Part shown: piece after piece, positions 9,846 to 20,449 of the stretch | Layout: each line of letters starts with the position of its first letter | How positions within the stretch are numbered: the first letter of the stretch is position 1 | DNA from: Staphylococcus lloydii | Lineage (GTDB): Bacteria; Bacillota; Bacilli; Staphylococcales; Staphylococcaceae | DNA: 64,000 nucleotides | Direction: 5' to 3' | NCBI RefSeq assembly: GCF_015775975.1 | Contig: NZ_CP064056.1 | Coordinates: 1,302,001-1,366,000, forward strand | Notes under the pieces: model-generated | Told to the model about the DNA's origin: nothing | The model's input: the letters and a program-made list of their open reading frames with translations, nothing else | Databases searched by the model: none | Program-made: the position numbers and the translations under genes

Positions 9846-11237
9846 TTAAAATTGAACTTTTTCAGCTAAGAATGATTCTAATTCTTCGATTGGCATACGA
9901 ACTTGTTCCATTGAATCTCTATCTCTTACAGTAACTTTTTGATCTTCTAATGAATCAAAATCGAAAGTAATACAATATGGTGTACCAATTTCATCTTGAC
10001 GACGGTAACGTTTACCAATTGATTGTGATTCATCGAAATCAATTGAGAACTTAGTGCTTAATTGTTCAAAGATTTTAATTGCTTCGCTAGATAATTTTTT
10101 ACTTAATGGTAATACTGCTGCTTTATATGGTGCTAGGGCAGGGTGGAAATGTAATACTGTTCTAGCATCTTTACTTCCTTCTACGCCTTCTTCATCATAT
10201 GCATCACATAAGAATGCTAATGTAACACGGTCAGCACCCAATGATGGTTCTATACAATAAGGAATGTATCTTTCGTTTGTTTCTTGATCATGGTAAGTAA
10301 AGTCTTCACCAGAATGCTCACTATGTTTTTTCAAGTCAAAGTCAGTACGGCTTGCAATACCCCATAGTTCACCCCAACCAAATGGGAAACGATATTCAAT
10401 ATCTGTCGTAGCATTTGAATAATGAGATAATTCGTCTTCATCATGGTCTCTTAAACGCGTATTTGCTTCACTTAAACCAAGGTCTTTTAACCATTCACTA
10501 GCAAAAGTTTTCCAATAGTTTTGCCATTCAATTTCTTCACCAGGTTTACAGAAAAATTCTAATTCCATTTGTTCGAATTCACGCGTACGGAAAATGAAGT
10601 TACCTGGTGTAATTTCGTTACGGAAAGATTTACCAATTTGACCGATACCAAATGGTAATTTTTTACGCATTGTACGTTGTACATTTTTGTAGTTAACGAA
10701 AATACCTTGTGCAGTTTCAGGGCGTAAGAATAATTCATTAGTTGAATCTTCAGTAACACCTTGGAAAGTTTTAAACATTAAGTTGAATTGACGAATATCA
10801 GTCCAGTTAGCAGTTCCACTTACAGGACATACAATACCTTCTTCATCAATAATACGTTTCATTTCATCAAAGCTTAAACCATCTGCAACGAAATTTTCGT
10901 CGCCTTTTTCATTTAACATATAATCTTCAATGATTTTATCCGCACGATATCTAATTTTACTGTCTTTGTTATCTATCATTGGGTCATTAAAATTACCTAA
11001 ATGTCCTGATGCTTCCCAAGTTTTAGGATTCATTAAAATAGCTGCGTCGATGCCGACGTTATATGGTGATTGCGTAATAAATTTTTGCCACCATGCTTTT
11101 TTAACGTTATTTTTTAATTCTACACCAAGTGGTCCATAGTCCCATGTATTTGATAGACCTCCGTAAATTTCACTACCTGGAAATACAAAGCCTCTATGCT
11201 TTGCTAATTGAACTACAGTATCCATATCTTTTGCCAT
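9846..11237 (-). CDS. glyS: Glycyl-tRNA synthetase (alpha2 type)
   Basis: Class II synthetase of the single-chain dimeric type that charges tRNA-Gly. Motif 2 ([17 protein letters not shown]) and the class II motif 3 region near GADRVTLAF are clear, followed by the C-terminal anticodon-binding domain. The length is 463 residues. The gene is on the opposite strand to all its neighbours, is preceded by a T-box leader and ends at its own terminator, so it is regulated independently by the charging state of tRNA-Gly. Confidence 0.97.
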   Translation of the reverse strand: MAKDMDTVVQLAKHRGFVFPGSEIYGGLSNTWDYGPLGVELKNNVKKAWWQKFITQSPYNVGIDAAILMNPKTWEASGHLGNFNDPMIDNKDSKIRYRADKIIEDYMLNEKGDENFVADGLSFDEMKRIIDEEGIVCPVSGTANWTDIRQFNLMFKTFQGVTEDSTNELFLRPETAQGIFVNYKNVQRTMRKKLPFGIGQIGKSFRNEITPGNFIFRTREFEQMELEFFCKPGEEIEWQNYWKTFASEWLKDLGLSEANTRLRDHDEDELSHYSNATTDIEYRFPFGWGELWGIASRTDFDLKKHSEHSGEDFTYHDQETNERYIPYCIEPSLGADRVTLAFLCDAYDEEGVEGSKDARTVLHFHPALAPYKAAVLPLSKKLSSEAIKIFEQLSTKFSIDFDESQSIGKRYRRQDEIGTPYCITFDFDSLEDQKVTVRDRDSMEQVRMPIEELESFLAEKVQF

Positions 11238-11255
11238 TTAAAATTGCACTCCTTT

Positions 11256-11514
11256 TTAACATAAAAACGCCCCAAGACAACGGAAAATAAACATATTTCA
11301 TCATTGTCTTGGGACGAGTTATAATTTAATCACATTAAATGTGTTTAATATTGTAATTTTTAACCCGCGGTTCCACCCAAATTAGTGTAGTCACTCGCTT
11401 TTAATTTGATTCATTAATTTTTATTTATATTTGCCATTATATAGTCGCTAAGCTCTCACTGTCCTTAACTCGCTTACAATCTATATTTTAATCTATAGAT
11501 ACTCTATTAGCAAG
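11256..11514 (-). ncRNA. T-box riboswitch leader of glyS
   Basis: The core T-box sequence GGGTGGAACCGCGGG is at 11378-11364 on the minus strand and cannot be mistaken. A terminator hairpin follows (arms around 11269-11282 and 11312-11326, then T-rich), just ahead of the glyS ribosome binding site. Between the two lies a small extra hairpin (CACATTTAATGTG), in the place where the S. aureus glyS T-box is reported to carry an insertion. The 5-prime half is harder to read: GTGAGAG near 11462-11453 resembles the stem I entry and a GGC at 11435-11433 is the only good glycine specifier candidate. Confidence 0.88.
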
Positions 11515-11520
11515 TAATTA

Positions 11521-11548
11521 TATGTATTTGTAGCATGAGATAAATCAA
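11521..11548 (-). promoter_or_regulatory. Probable promoter of the glyS T-box transcript
   Basis: On the minus strand TTGATT (11548-11543) and TACATA (11526-11521) are 16 bases apart. The site physically overlaps the divergent ccpN promoter. Confidence 0.45.
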
Positions 11549-11556
11549 TGTATAAT
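11528..11556 (+). promoter_or_regulatory. SigA promoter of ccpN
   Basis: TTGTAG (11528-11533) and TATAAT (11551-11556) are separated by exactly 17 bases. The transcript would start near 11563, leaving a short leader with AAAGGGGTG at 11571-11579. Confidence 0.7.
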
Positions 11557-11586
11557 TGAAGTGTATGAATAAAGGGGTGAATCACT

Positions 11587-12210
11587 ATAGAACTGAGTAA
11601 AAGGCAACAACAAATAGTTGAGATTGTTAAAAACAATGGCCCAATTACGGGTGAACATATCGCAGAACGTTTAGATTTAACTCGAGCTACACTAAGACCT
11701 GATTTAGCTATATTGACAATGTCAGGCATATTAGAAGCAAGACCACGTGTTGGTTATTATTATCCTGGAAAGCCTAAAAATAAATTAATATCTGAACAAT
11801 TAAAGAAATATGTCGTCAAAGATTACTCATCACATCCAGTTGTTGTTAAAAGTGAAATGACTGTTTATGACGCTATTTGTACAATATTCCTTGAAGATGT
11901 AAGTACATTATTTGTTATTAATGAACATGGTGATTTTATCGGTGTGTGTTCAAGAAAAGATTTATTAAGAGCGTCTATGATAGGTCAAGACATACATACA
12001 ATGCCAGTCAATATCATTATGACACGAATGCCAAATTTAAATTATATATTAGAAAACGAACGCGTTATATACGCGGCAAATTTAATGATTGAGAAAGAAA
12101 TAGATTCATTACCTATTGTTAGTAAAAAAGACAATGGTAATTTTGAAGTAAAAGGTAGAATTTCTAAAACTACGATTACTAAAATATTTGTGTCATTATT
12201 TAACGAATAG
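11587..12210 (+). CDS. ccpN: CcpN-type transcriptional repressor with non-AUG start
   Basis: Homologue of CcpN (YqzB), which in B. subtilis represses gluconeogenic genes. An N-terminal helix-turn-helix (IAERLDLTRATLRPDL) is followed by two CBS domains. The frame has no canonical start that keeps the helix-turn-helix: an in-frame TGA at 11578 closes it upstream, and the first TTG is at 11713, inside conserved sequence. AAAGGGGTG at 11571-11579 puts an ATA at 11587 at ideal spacing (7 bases), and the following residues ELSKRQQ match the expected N-terminus. CTG at 11593 is the alternative. With ATA the protein has 207 residues. ppsR follows directly, as in B. subtilis. Confidence 0.88.
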   Translation: MELSKRQQQIVEIVKNNGPITGEHIAERLDLTRATLRPDLAILTMSGILEARPRVGYYYPGKPKNKLISEQLKKYVVKDYSSHPVVVKSEMTVYDAICTIFLEDVSTLFVINEHGDFIGVCSRKDLLRASMIGQDIHTMPVNIIMTRMPNLNYILENERVIYAANLMIEKEIDSLPIVSKKDNGNFEVKGRISKTTITKIFVSLFNE

Positions 12211-12222
12211 GTGGTATTTAAC

Positions 12223-13047
12223 ATGGAAAAAATTAATTTAATCGTTGCTTCTGACTCTGTAGGTGAAACAGCTGAATTAGTAGCAAGAGCCTGCATATCG
12301 CAATTCAATCCTAACCAATGCGAAAATGAAATTATACGTTATCCTTATATAGAAGCTTTAGAAAACGTTGATGAGGTTATACAAGTAGCACTAGATACGC
12401 AAGCAATCGTAATATATACACTTGTTAAACCTGAAATCAGAAAATATATGGAAGCTAAAGTAAATGAATTAAATATCCAATCTGTCGATATTATGGGGCC
12501 ACTTATGAACATATTATTAGATAGAATAGACGAACAACCTTATTTCGAACCCGGTTTAGTTCATAGATTAGACGAAGCATATTTCAAAAAAATTGACGCA
12601 ATAGAATTTGCAGTTAAATATGATGACGGAAAAGATCCTAAAGGTTTAGCAAAAGCTGATATCGTTCTTTTAGGCATTTCTAGAACTTCTAAAACACCAC
12701 TTTCCCAATATTTAGCGCATAAAAGTTATAAGGTGATGAATATTCCAATTGTCCCTGAAGTTACACCGCCTGACAATTTATTCGAAACAGATCCTTCCAA
12801 ATGTATTGCACTGAAGATAAGTGAAGAAAAATTAAATAGAATTCGTAAAGAACGTTTGCGTCAATTAGGTTTAGGTGATAGTGCTAGATATGCCACTGAA
12901 CAACGCATTAAAGAAGAGTTGGAATATTTCCATGATTTAACTGATAGAATTGGATGCCCAGTTATCGATGTTTCTGACAAAGCAATTGAAGAAACTGCAA
13001 ATGATATAATCAGCATCATTGAGCAAAATAATTTCAAAAAGGACTAA
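12223..13047 (+). CDS. Pyruvate, phosphate dikinase regulatory protein (DUF299, YqfL-like)
   Basis: This family is a bifunctional serine/threonine kinase and pyrophosphorylase that switches pyruvate phosphate dikinase. The P-loop-like motif [11 protein letters not shown] is near residue 150 of 274. The ATG at 12223 follows AGGTGG with eight bases spacing. It is coupled to ccpN, as ccpN-yqfL is in B. subtilis, where YqfL modulates CcpN activity. Whether its target here is a dikinase or CcpN function cannot be told from sequence. Confidence 0.92.
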   Translation: MEKINLIVASDSVGETAELVARACISQFNPNQCENEIIRYPYIEALENVDEVIQVALDTQAIVIYTLVKPEIRKYMEAKVNELNIQSVDIMGPLMNILLDRIDEQPYFEPGLVHRLDEAYFKKIDAIEFAVKYDDGKDPKGLAKADIVLLGISRTSKTPLSQYLAHKSYKVMNIPIVPEVTPPDNLFETDPSKCIALKISEEKLNRIRKERLRQLGLGDSARYATEQRIKEELEYFHDLTDRIGCPVIDVSDKAIEETANDIISIIEQNNFKKD

Positions 13048-13092
13048 AAACATTTATAATAATATAATTAATGTTTAATAAGGTGATAAACT

Positions 13093-14877
13093 TTGCGAAT
13101 CGAACAATCTGTTATTGATGAAATTAAAAATAAGACTGACATTTTAGACTTAGTCAGTGAATATGTGAAATTAGAAAAAAGAGGGCGCAATTACATTGGT
13201 TTGTGTCCTTTTCATGATGAAAAAACACCTTCATTTACCGTTTCTGAAGACAAACAAATTTGTCATTGTTTTGGTTGTAAAAAAGGTGGTAACGTTTTTC
13301 AATTCACTCAAGAAATTAAAGATATTTCTTTTACAGAAGCCGTTCAAGAATTAGGCGTACGTGTTAATATTGCCGTTGATACACAACAGGATAATCAATC
13401 TCCAAACAATGGCCATCAAATAGCGTCAGATGATTTGAAGATGATAGAAATGCATGAATTAATGCAACAATATTATCATTATGCCCTTAAAAAATCCGTT
13501 GAGGGTGAAGCGGCATTAGCATATTTAAAAGATAGAGGATTTACCGATGAACTTATCGATGCACGTAAAATAGGTTATGCACCTAATAATTCTCACTTTT
13601 GTCATGATTTTTTAGAGAAAAAAGGATATGATATTCAACTTGCATATGAAGCGGGTTTACTCTCTAGAAACGAAGAAAATTTTAGTTATTATGATAGATT
13701 TAGAGACAGAATTATGTTCCCGCTAAATAATTCTCAAGGTAGAACAGTAGGATACTCTGGACGTACTTACACAAACCAAGAACCCAAGTATTTAAATTCG
13801 CCTGAAACACCTATCTTTCAAAAAAGAAGGTTATTATATAACGTTGATTTGGCACGTAAAGCAATTCGTAAAAATGATGAAGCAATATTATTAGAAGGTT
13901 TTATGGATGTCATTAAGGCAGACCAAGCTGGACTTAAACAAGTTATTGCTAGTATGGGAACTCAAATTTCGCAAGATCATATTACATTTTTAAAAAAGCT
14001 TACAAACAATATCACTTTAATGTTTGATGGTGACTTTGCCGGAAGTGAGGCAACCTTAAAAACGGGAAACAATTTACTTAAACAAGGTTTCAATGTTTTT
14101 GTTATTCAACTACCTAAAGATATGGACCCAGATGAATATATTGGCAAACATGGTGAAGATGCTTTCAATCATTATGTTGAACATGAGAAAAAGGCATTTA
14201 TTTTATACAAAGTAAACATGCATCAAGAAGAAATAGAGAATAATGACTTAGCTTATGAAAAATATTTAAAAGAAATTACAAACGATATTGCTTATATGTC
14301 TTCTACTATTTTGAGAAAAAAAGTTATCCAAGATGTATCTGAAGTGTTTAAAGTCAATTTAGATAGTCTAAACAATGAAATAGATAGCCAACAATCTTAT
14401 CATCAAACACCATCATATCAAGCACCATCAGTACCTCAATTTGCCAATTTATCTAAAGAGCAAAAAGCTGAGCGCGCTTTACTAAAACATTTTATGAATG
14501 ATAAAGATACATTTTTAAATTATCATCAGTTAATTGAGCCTGAGGACTTTACAAATGAGTATTTTAAGCGTATATTTATTACTTTACGCGAGTTTTACGC
14601 AGAAAATGATTCGTTTAGTATAAGTGACGTATTACAGTACATCGAAATTTCGGAAATTAAAGAAGCATTTATATCATTAGATAATTTTATGATAAATGAA
14701 GAACCGTTTGAAAACGAAATTGATGACTATATTAATACCATAACAAAATACAGAACTTCTGAAACATTAGAGTCTCTTAACAATAAATTAATAGAGGCTA
14801 CTAGATTAGGGGATCAAGCGTTACAAAAACAATATTTAGAACAAATAGTAAACTTCAATAAAAATAGAATGAATTAA
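13093..14877 (+). CDS. dnaG: DNA primase
   Basis: DnaG makes RNA primers at the replication fork. The N-terminal zinc finger (CPFH and CHCFGC) is intact, the Toprim catalytic core includes LLEGFMDVI and [10 protein letters not shown], and the C-terminal part forms the helicase-binding domain. The length is 594 residues, close to the usual 600. Translation starts at TTG 13093 with AAGGTGAT upstream. It is followed by sigA, the classical macromolecular synthesis arrangement. Confidence 0.97.
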   Translation: MRIEQSVIDEIKNKTDILDLVSEYVKLEKRGRNYIGLCPFHDEKTPSFTVSEDKQICHCFGCKKGGNVFQFTQEIKDISFTEAVQELGVRVNIAVDTQQDNQSPNNGHQIASDDLKMIEMHELMQQYYHYALKKSVEGEAALAYLKDRGFTDELIDARKIGYAPNNSHFCHDFLEKKGYDIQLAYEAGLLSRNEENFSYYDRFRDRIMFPLNNSQGRTVGYSGRTYTNQEPKYLNSPETPIFQKRRLLYNVDLARKAIRKNDEAILLEGFMDVIKADQAGLKQVIASMGTQISQDHITFLKKLTNNITLMFDGDFAGSEATLKTGNNLLKQGFNVFVIQLPKDMDPDEYIGKHGEDAFNHYVEHEKKAFILYKVNMHQEEIENNDLAYEKYLKEITNDIAYMSSTILRKKVIQDVSEVFKVNLDSLNNEIDSQQSYHQTPSYQAPSVPQFANLSKEQKAERALLKHFMNDKDTFLNYHQLIEPEDFTNEYFKRIFITLREFYAENDSFSISDVLQYIEISEIKEAFISLDNFMINEEPFENEIDDYINTITKYRTSETLESLNNKLIEATRLGDQALQKQYLEQIVNFNKNRMN

Positions 14878-14904
14878 ATATGATAGTTAAACTACATTGC
14901 ATAT

Positions 14905-14948
14905 TTGACTATTACGGGATTGACAATGTTTAATATGTGTCTTATTTG
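14905..14948 (+). promoter_or_regulatory. Possible sigA promoter region
   Basis: The dnaG-sigA gap holds TTGACA at 14920-14925 with a weak TATTTG 17 bases later, and TTGACT at 14905-14910 with TTTAAT 18 bases later. Either could start sigA independently of dnaG. Confidence 0.4.
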
Positions 14949-14994
14949 GAAATGAGTAGTAATAATAAGTGTGCGTAATGGTTATTATTACTAG

Positions 14995-16128
<1,134 letters not shown>

Positions 16129-16132
16129 TTAT

Positions 16133-16172
16133 TGGGCTCTTTTGTACAACTACGTGCAAAAGAGTCTTTTTT
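16133..16172 (+). terminator. Terminator of sigA
   Basis: GGCTCTTTTGTAC pairs with GTGCAAAAGAGTC, followed by six T residues. Confidence 0.88.
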
Positions 16173-16195
16173 ACATATATTAGAGGAGTTAAGCA

Positions 16196-16885
16196 ATGAT
16201 CACTATAAATAAACGATTACAAAAAGTGAGTGAATTTATTAAAGGCGATTATCTGGCTGATATTGGTTCAGATCACGCTTACTTACCAATTTATGCAATT
16301 ACAAATAAAATAGTTAGCAAAGCAATTGCGGGTGAAGTAATAAAAGGCCCGTACGAAGCGTCTATTCAAAACGTTCAATATTATCAACTTGATGATGCGA
16401 TAAATGTTAAACTAGGCGATGGATTAACTGTATTGGACCATAATAATAAAGTAGATTCTATTACAATATGTGGTATGGGCGGACCTTTAATTGCTAAAAT
16501 CTTGGCAGAGGGACAAAATAAATTAACTAACCATCCGAGACTAATCTTACAAAGTAATATTCAATCATATCCTATCAGATTATGGCTCGAAGAAGCTGGT
16601 TACACCATTACAAACGAAGAAATAATGGAAGAAAAAAAGCATATATATGAAATTATTGTCGCAGACAAACTAGATTGTGATATGGTACTTACTGAGCAAG
16701 AGCGTAAATTCGGTCCATTACTATTACAACAAAGAAATGAATACTTCAATAGAAAGTGGACACATGAATTACAATCATTAAAAGCAATTGCACAGCAATT
16801 AGATCCATCGATACACCACAACAGATTAGCAGAAGTAGACACAGAAATTAAATTAATTAGCGAGGTGCTTAATTATGAAAATTAA
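16196..16885 (+). CDS. trmK: tRNA (adenine22-N1)-methyltransferase TrmK
   Basis: AdoMet-dependent enzyme that makes m1A22 in tRNA, found in Gram-positives. The motif I variant ADIGSDHAYLP near residue 20 and the catalytic region CGMGGPLI are present. The length is 229 residues. Its last 11 bases overlap the following nif3-like gene, showing translational coupling, as in yqfN-yqfO of B. subtilis. Confidence 0.94.
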   Translation: MITINKRLQKVSEFIKGDYLADIGSDHAYLPIYAITNKIVSKAIAGEVIKGPYEASIQNVQYYQLDDAINVKLGDGLTVLDHNNKVDSITICGMGGPLIAKILAEGQNKLTNHPRLILQSNIQSYPIRLWLEEAGYTITNEEIMEEKKHIYEIIVADKLDCDMVLTEQERKFGPLLLQQRNEYFNRKWTHELQSLKAIAQQLDPSIHHNRLAEVDTEIKLISEVLNYEN

Positions 16886-17978
16886 TACACTTTTAACTAT
16901 TATTAATAAACATGTGCCACTAAACACTGCAGAAGACTGGGATAACGTTGGTTTATTAATAGGAAATAAGCAAAATGACGTTACTGGTATATTAACAGCT
17001 TTAGACTGTACCGAAGCAGTAGTAGATGAAGCGATAGCCAACGACATTAATACAATTATTTGTCATCACCCACTTATTTTTAAAGGCGTTAACAATATCG
17101 TTGAAAATGATGGCTATGGCGCTATTATCCATAAATTAATTAAAAATAGTATTAATTTAATTGCCTTACATACGAATTTAGATGTTTATAAATACGGCGT
17201 AAATAAAATGCTTGCTGATAAAATTGGGTTAACTCATTTGTCCTTTTTAAATGAAGAAACTTATCAATACTACAAAGTACAAGTTTTCGTACCCGAAGAA
17301 AATAAAGAAGCATTAAAAAGTAAACTGAGCGAACATGGTTTAGCTTCAGAAGGTGACTATGAACATTGCTTCTTTGAAAGTAATGGTGTTGGTAATTTCA
17401 AACCTGTTGGCGATGCAAACCCTCATATTGGAAATATTGATGAAATAGAAGCTGTTCAAGAAGTAAAAGTAGAATTCATGATTAAATCTCAGCAAAAAGC
17501 TTTAGCACAACAATTAATAGAACAATATCATCCATATGAGACACCGGTATATGATTTTATAACTATGACAAAAGTTGCATCACACGGTTTAGGTATAATT
17601 GGTGAATTAGATAAACCTTTAAGTGCTAAACAATTTGCACAATCAGTAAAATCAAATTTATCAATCCCAAGCGTTCGTTTTACAGGTGATATAGATACAA
17701 CTGTGCAACGTGTAGCCATAATAGGTGGTTCTGGTATAGGATTTGAATACAAAGCTAAAAATAGTGGTGCAGATATATTTATTACCGGGGACGTAAAACA
17801 TCACGATGCTTTAGACGCTAAAATCAATGGCGTCAACATTTTAGACATTGATCATTATAGCGAATATGTTATGAAAGAAGGATTATTACAACTATTGCAT
17901 ACTTGGTTGAGCGAAGAAGAGATTACTTTTAGTATTAAAGCATCAACTATAAATACTAATCCTTTTGAATATCTTTAA
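16875..17978 (+). CDS. Nif3-like dinuclear metal centre protein (YqfO family)
   Basis: Member of the Nif3/GCH type I-like family, a toroidal hexamer with a dinuclear metal site. The metal-binding pattern CHHPLIFKG, LHTNLDV and the C-terminal DHYSEY region are present. The 367-residue length shows the inserted PII/CutA-like domain in the middle (about 130-240), as in Firmicute homologues. It overlaps trmK. The biochemical function of the family is unsettled; some members hydrolyse GTP slowly. Confidence 0.9.
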   Translation: MKINTLLTIINKHVPLNTAEDWDNVGLLIGNKQNDVTGILTALDCTEAVVDEAIANDINTIICHHPLIFKGVNNIVENDGYGAIIHKLIKNSINLIALHTNLDVYKYGVNKMLADKIGLTHLSFLNEETYQYYKVQVFVPEENKEALKSKLSEHGLASEGDYEHCFFESNGVGNFKPVGDANPHIGNIDEIEAVQEVKVEFMIKSQQKALAQQLIEQYHPYETPVYDFITMTKVASHGLGIIGELDKPLSAKQFAQSVKSNLSIPSVRFTGDIDTTVQRVAIIGGSGIGFEYKAKNSGADIFITGDVKHHDALDAKINGVNILDIDHYSEYVMKEGLLQLLHTWLSEEEITFSIKASTINTNPFEYL

Positions 17979-18001
17979 TATACGAACTACGAATAAACTT
18001 A

Positions 18002-18030
18002 TTCAAATTTAATAACAGTTGTTTTATAAT
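18002..18030 (+). promoter_or_regulatory. Promoter of cshB
   Basis: TTCAAA (18002-18007) and TATAAT (18025-18030) are 17 bases apart, giving a short leader before the cshB ribosome binding site at 18047. Confidence 0.6.
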
Positions 18031-18061
18031 GAATAAGATGAACTTTAAGGAGGGCCAAAAC

Positions 18062-19405
18062 ATGGCTAACCATCCATTTGAAAATTTTAATTTAGAATCA
18101 GAACTTATAACAGCAATAAAAGATTTAAACTTTAACAAACCGACAGAGATTCAAAGCCGCGTTATACCTAAAATCATTAAAGGTACAAGTATAATCGGGC
18201 AATCTCAAACAGGTACTGGTAAATCACATGCTTTCTTACTACCATTAATGCAACGTATCGACAGCACAATTAACGAACCGCAAGCAATAATTGTGGCACC
18301 AACACGTGAATTAGCGCAACAATTATTCGATGCAGCAAGCCATCTAGCTAAATTTAAGCAAGACATATCTGTTAAATTATTTATTGGTGGAACAGATTTT
18401 GAAAAAGATCGTCAACGTGCGAAAAATCAACCACACTTAGTAATTGGTACACCTACAAGAATTAATGATTTAGCAAAAAATGGGGAATTGCATGTTCATC
18501 TTGCATCTTATTTAGTCATTGATGAAGCTGATTTAATGATTGATTTAGGTCTTATCGAAGATGTGGATCTAATCGCAGCACGCTTAGAAGAAAATGCGAG
18601 TATTGCTGTTTTTAGTGCAACTATACCAAAATCATTACACCCATTTTTAAACAAATATTTAGAACATCCAGAGTTTATTGAGATTGAAAAACCATCTCAA
18701 AATAAAGAAAATATAGAATTTTATTTAATACCGACTAAAAGTGAAGATAAAGTAGATAAGACTTTAAAATTAATGAACGTTATTAATCCGTATCTAGGTA
18801 TTATATTTTGTAATAGTCGTGATAGTGCGAATGAGTTAGCGAAGCAAATTAATGAGGCAGGCGTCAAAGTAGGCATGATTCATGGTGGTTTAACGCCACG
18901 TGAGAGAAAACAACAAATGAAACGTATTAGAAACCTAGAGTTTCAGTATGTTATTGCCAGTGATTTAGCTTCAAGAGGCATTGATATTCCAGGTGTCAGC
19001 CATGTTATTAACTTCGATGTTCCTAACGATATTGATTTCTTTACTCACCGCGTTGGACGTACAGGACGTGGACAATATCACGGTGTAGCCATCACATTAT
19101 ACAGTCCAGATGAAGAAGAAAACATTGGTTTAATTGAAGAACGTGGATATAAATTTAACGATGTTGATATAAAAGACGATGAACTTAAAGCTATTAAGGC
19201 TCATAACAAACGTAAAGTGAGAAAGAAACAAGATGATCACTTAACGAATCAAATTAAAAACAAAGTTAAGCGAAATAACAAGAACAAAGTTAAACCTGGT
19301 TACAAGAAGAAATTTAAACAAGAAGTTGAAAACTTAAAACGTCAAGAGCGTAAACAATATAGTAAACGTCAAAATAGACTAGCCCGCAAAAATAAAAAAG
19401 GATAG
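18062..19405 (+). CDS. cshB: DEAD-box ATP-dependent RNA helicase CshB
   Basis: Cold-shock type RNA helicase involved in RNA turnover and ribosome assembly. The motifs in order are the Q motif (PTEIQSRVIP), I (SQTGTGKS), Ia (PTRELAQQL), II (VIDEAD), III (SAT) and VI (HRVGRTGRG), followed by a very basic C-terminal tail from about residue 390. The ATG at 18062 follows AAGGAGGG with a seven-base gap, giving 447 residues. The place next to nif3 and nfo identifies it as CshB rather than CshA. Confidence 0.94.
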   Translation: MANHPFENFNLESELITAIKDLNFNKPTEIQSRVIPKIIKGTSIIGQSQTGTGKSHAFLLPLMQRIDSTINEPQAIIVAPTRELAQQLFDAASHLAKFKQDISVKLFIGGTDFEKDRQRAKNQPHLVIGTPTRINDLAKNGELHVHLASYLVIDEADLMIDLGLIEDVDLIAARLEENASIAVFSATIPKSLHPFLNKYLEHPEFIEIEKPSQNKENIEFYLIPTKSEDKVDKTLKLMNVINPYLGIIFCNSRDSANELAKQINEAGVKVGMIHGGLTPRERKQQMKRIRNLEFQYVIASDLASRGIDIPGVSHVINFDVPNDIDFFTHRVGRTGRGQYHGVAITLYSPDEEENIGLIEERGYKFNDVDIKDDELKAIKAHNKRKVRKKQDDHLTNQIKNKVKRNNKNKVKPGYKKKFKQEVENLKRQERKQYSKRQNRLARKNKKG

Positions 19406-19414
19406 GTGATTATT

Positions 19415-20305
19415 ATGCTATTAGGCTCTCATGTTTCAATGAGTGGTAAGAAAATGCTAGAAGGTTCTGCAGAAGAAGCACATAAATTTGGTGAATCAAC
19501 ATTTATGATTTATACAGGTGCGCCTCAGAATACGCGTAGAAAACCAATTGAAGATTTAAATATTACCAAAGGTCATGAAGCAATGGAAAAATATGGCCTG
19601 TCTAATATAATCGTACACGCGCCTTACATTATTAATATTGCCAATACAGAAAAACCACATGTTTTTAATCTTGGTGTAGAATTTTTACAGAATGAAATTG
19701 CACGTACTGAAGCTATCGGTGCTAAAGATATCGTACTACATCCAGGCTCACACGTAGGAGCGGGGGCTGATGTTGGTATTAAAAAAATCATTGAAGGTTT
19801 AAATGAAGTATTAACTCAAGATAACGATGTACGTATTGCTTTAGAAACAATGGCAGGTAAAGGATCAGAAATTGGGCGTAGCTTTGAAGAGATAGCTCAA
19901 ATTATTGATGGCGTACACCATAACGAACGCTTATCCGTATGTTTCGATACTTGTCATACTAATGATGCAGGTTATAATGTCAAAGAAGATTTTGATGGCG
20001 TTATTAATGAATTTGATAAAATTGTTGGTATCGATAGAATTAAGGTTTTACACGTTAATGATAGTAAAAATCCAATTGGTGCACATAAAGACCGCCATGA
20101 GAACATTGGCTTCGGTCACATTGGTTTCGATGCGTTAAACTACATCATTCATCATGACACATTTAAAGATATTCCAAAAATATTAGAAACACCGTATGTT
20201 GGTGAAGATAAAAAGAACAAAAAACCACCTTATAAATATGAAATAGAAATGATCAAAAACCAAAAATTTGATCCAGACTTAAAAGAAAAAATATTACAGC
20301 AATAA
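19415..20305 (+). CDS. nfo: Endonuclease IV
   Basis: Zinc-dependent apurinic/apyrimidinic endonuclease of base excision repair. Conserved metal-ligand segments [23 protein letters not shown] and HVNDSKN are in the expected order, and the length from the ATG at 19415 (after AGGTGA) is 296 residues. It begins ten bases after cshB and is co-transcribed with it. Confidence 0.97.
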   Translation: MLLGSHVSMSGKKMLEGSAEEAHKFGESTFMIYTGAPQNTRRKPIEDLNITKGHEAMEKYGLSNIIVHAPYIINIANTEKPHVFNLGVEFLQNEIARTEAIGAKDIVLHPGSHVGAGADVGIKKIIEGLNEVLTQDNDVRIALETMAGKGSEIGRSFEEIAQIIDGVHHNERLSVCFDTCHTNDAGYNVKEDFDGVINEFDKIVGIDRIKVLHVNDSKNPIGAHKDRHENIGFGHIGFDALNYIIHHDTFKDIPKILETPYVGEDKKNKKPPYKYEIEMIKNQKFDPDLKEKILQQ

Positions 20306-20318
20306 TAGCAATTAAACA

Positions 20319-20380
20319 AAAGGTAGTCGTATTTAAAGTAATTGGACAACAGCTAATTACAAAATGCGACTACTTTTTTT
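20319..20380 (+). terminator. Terminator of cshB-nfo
   Basis: AAGGTAGTCGTATTT pairs with AAATGCGACTACTTT, enclosing a second small stem (GTAATT with AATTAC), and is followed by T residues. Confidence 0.85.
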
Positions 20381-20383
20381 ACT

Positions 20384-20406
20384 CAAGTCGTAAACATTAC
20401 TATTTA
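20384..20406. promoter_or_regulatory. Zur operator (zinc box)
   Basis: The 23-base site centred on C20395 matches the Gram-positive Zur consensus (core CGTAATNATTACG with A/T flanks) at about 18 of 22 positions; the core here is CGTAAACATTACT. It overlaps the -35 of the transporter operon promoter, so the operon that encodes Zur should be repressed by Zur when zinc is ample. Confidence 0.72.
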
Positions 20407-20431
20407 CATAATGGTTTTCACATTGTATAGT
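20403..20431 (+). promoter_or_regulatory. Promoter of the zinc uptake operon
   Basis: TTTACA (20403-20408) and TATAGT (20426-20431) have a 17-base spacer. The -35 lies within the Zur box. Confidence 0.65.
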
Positions 20432-20449
20432 ATTAGTCGAGGTGAAATC

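Noticed and set aside
11493..11729. A 78-codon minus-strand frame across the ccpN start
   Set aside because: It lies antisense to the conserved CcpN helix-turn-helix and across the glyS promoter, and the protein resembles nothing known.
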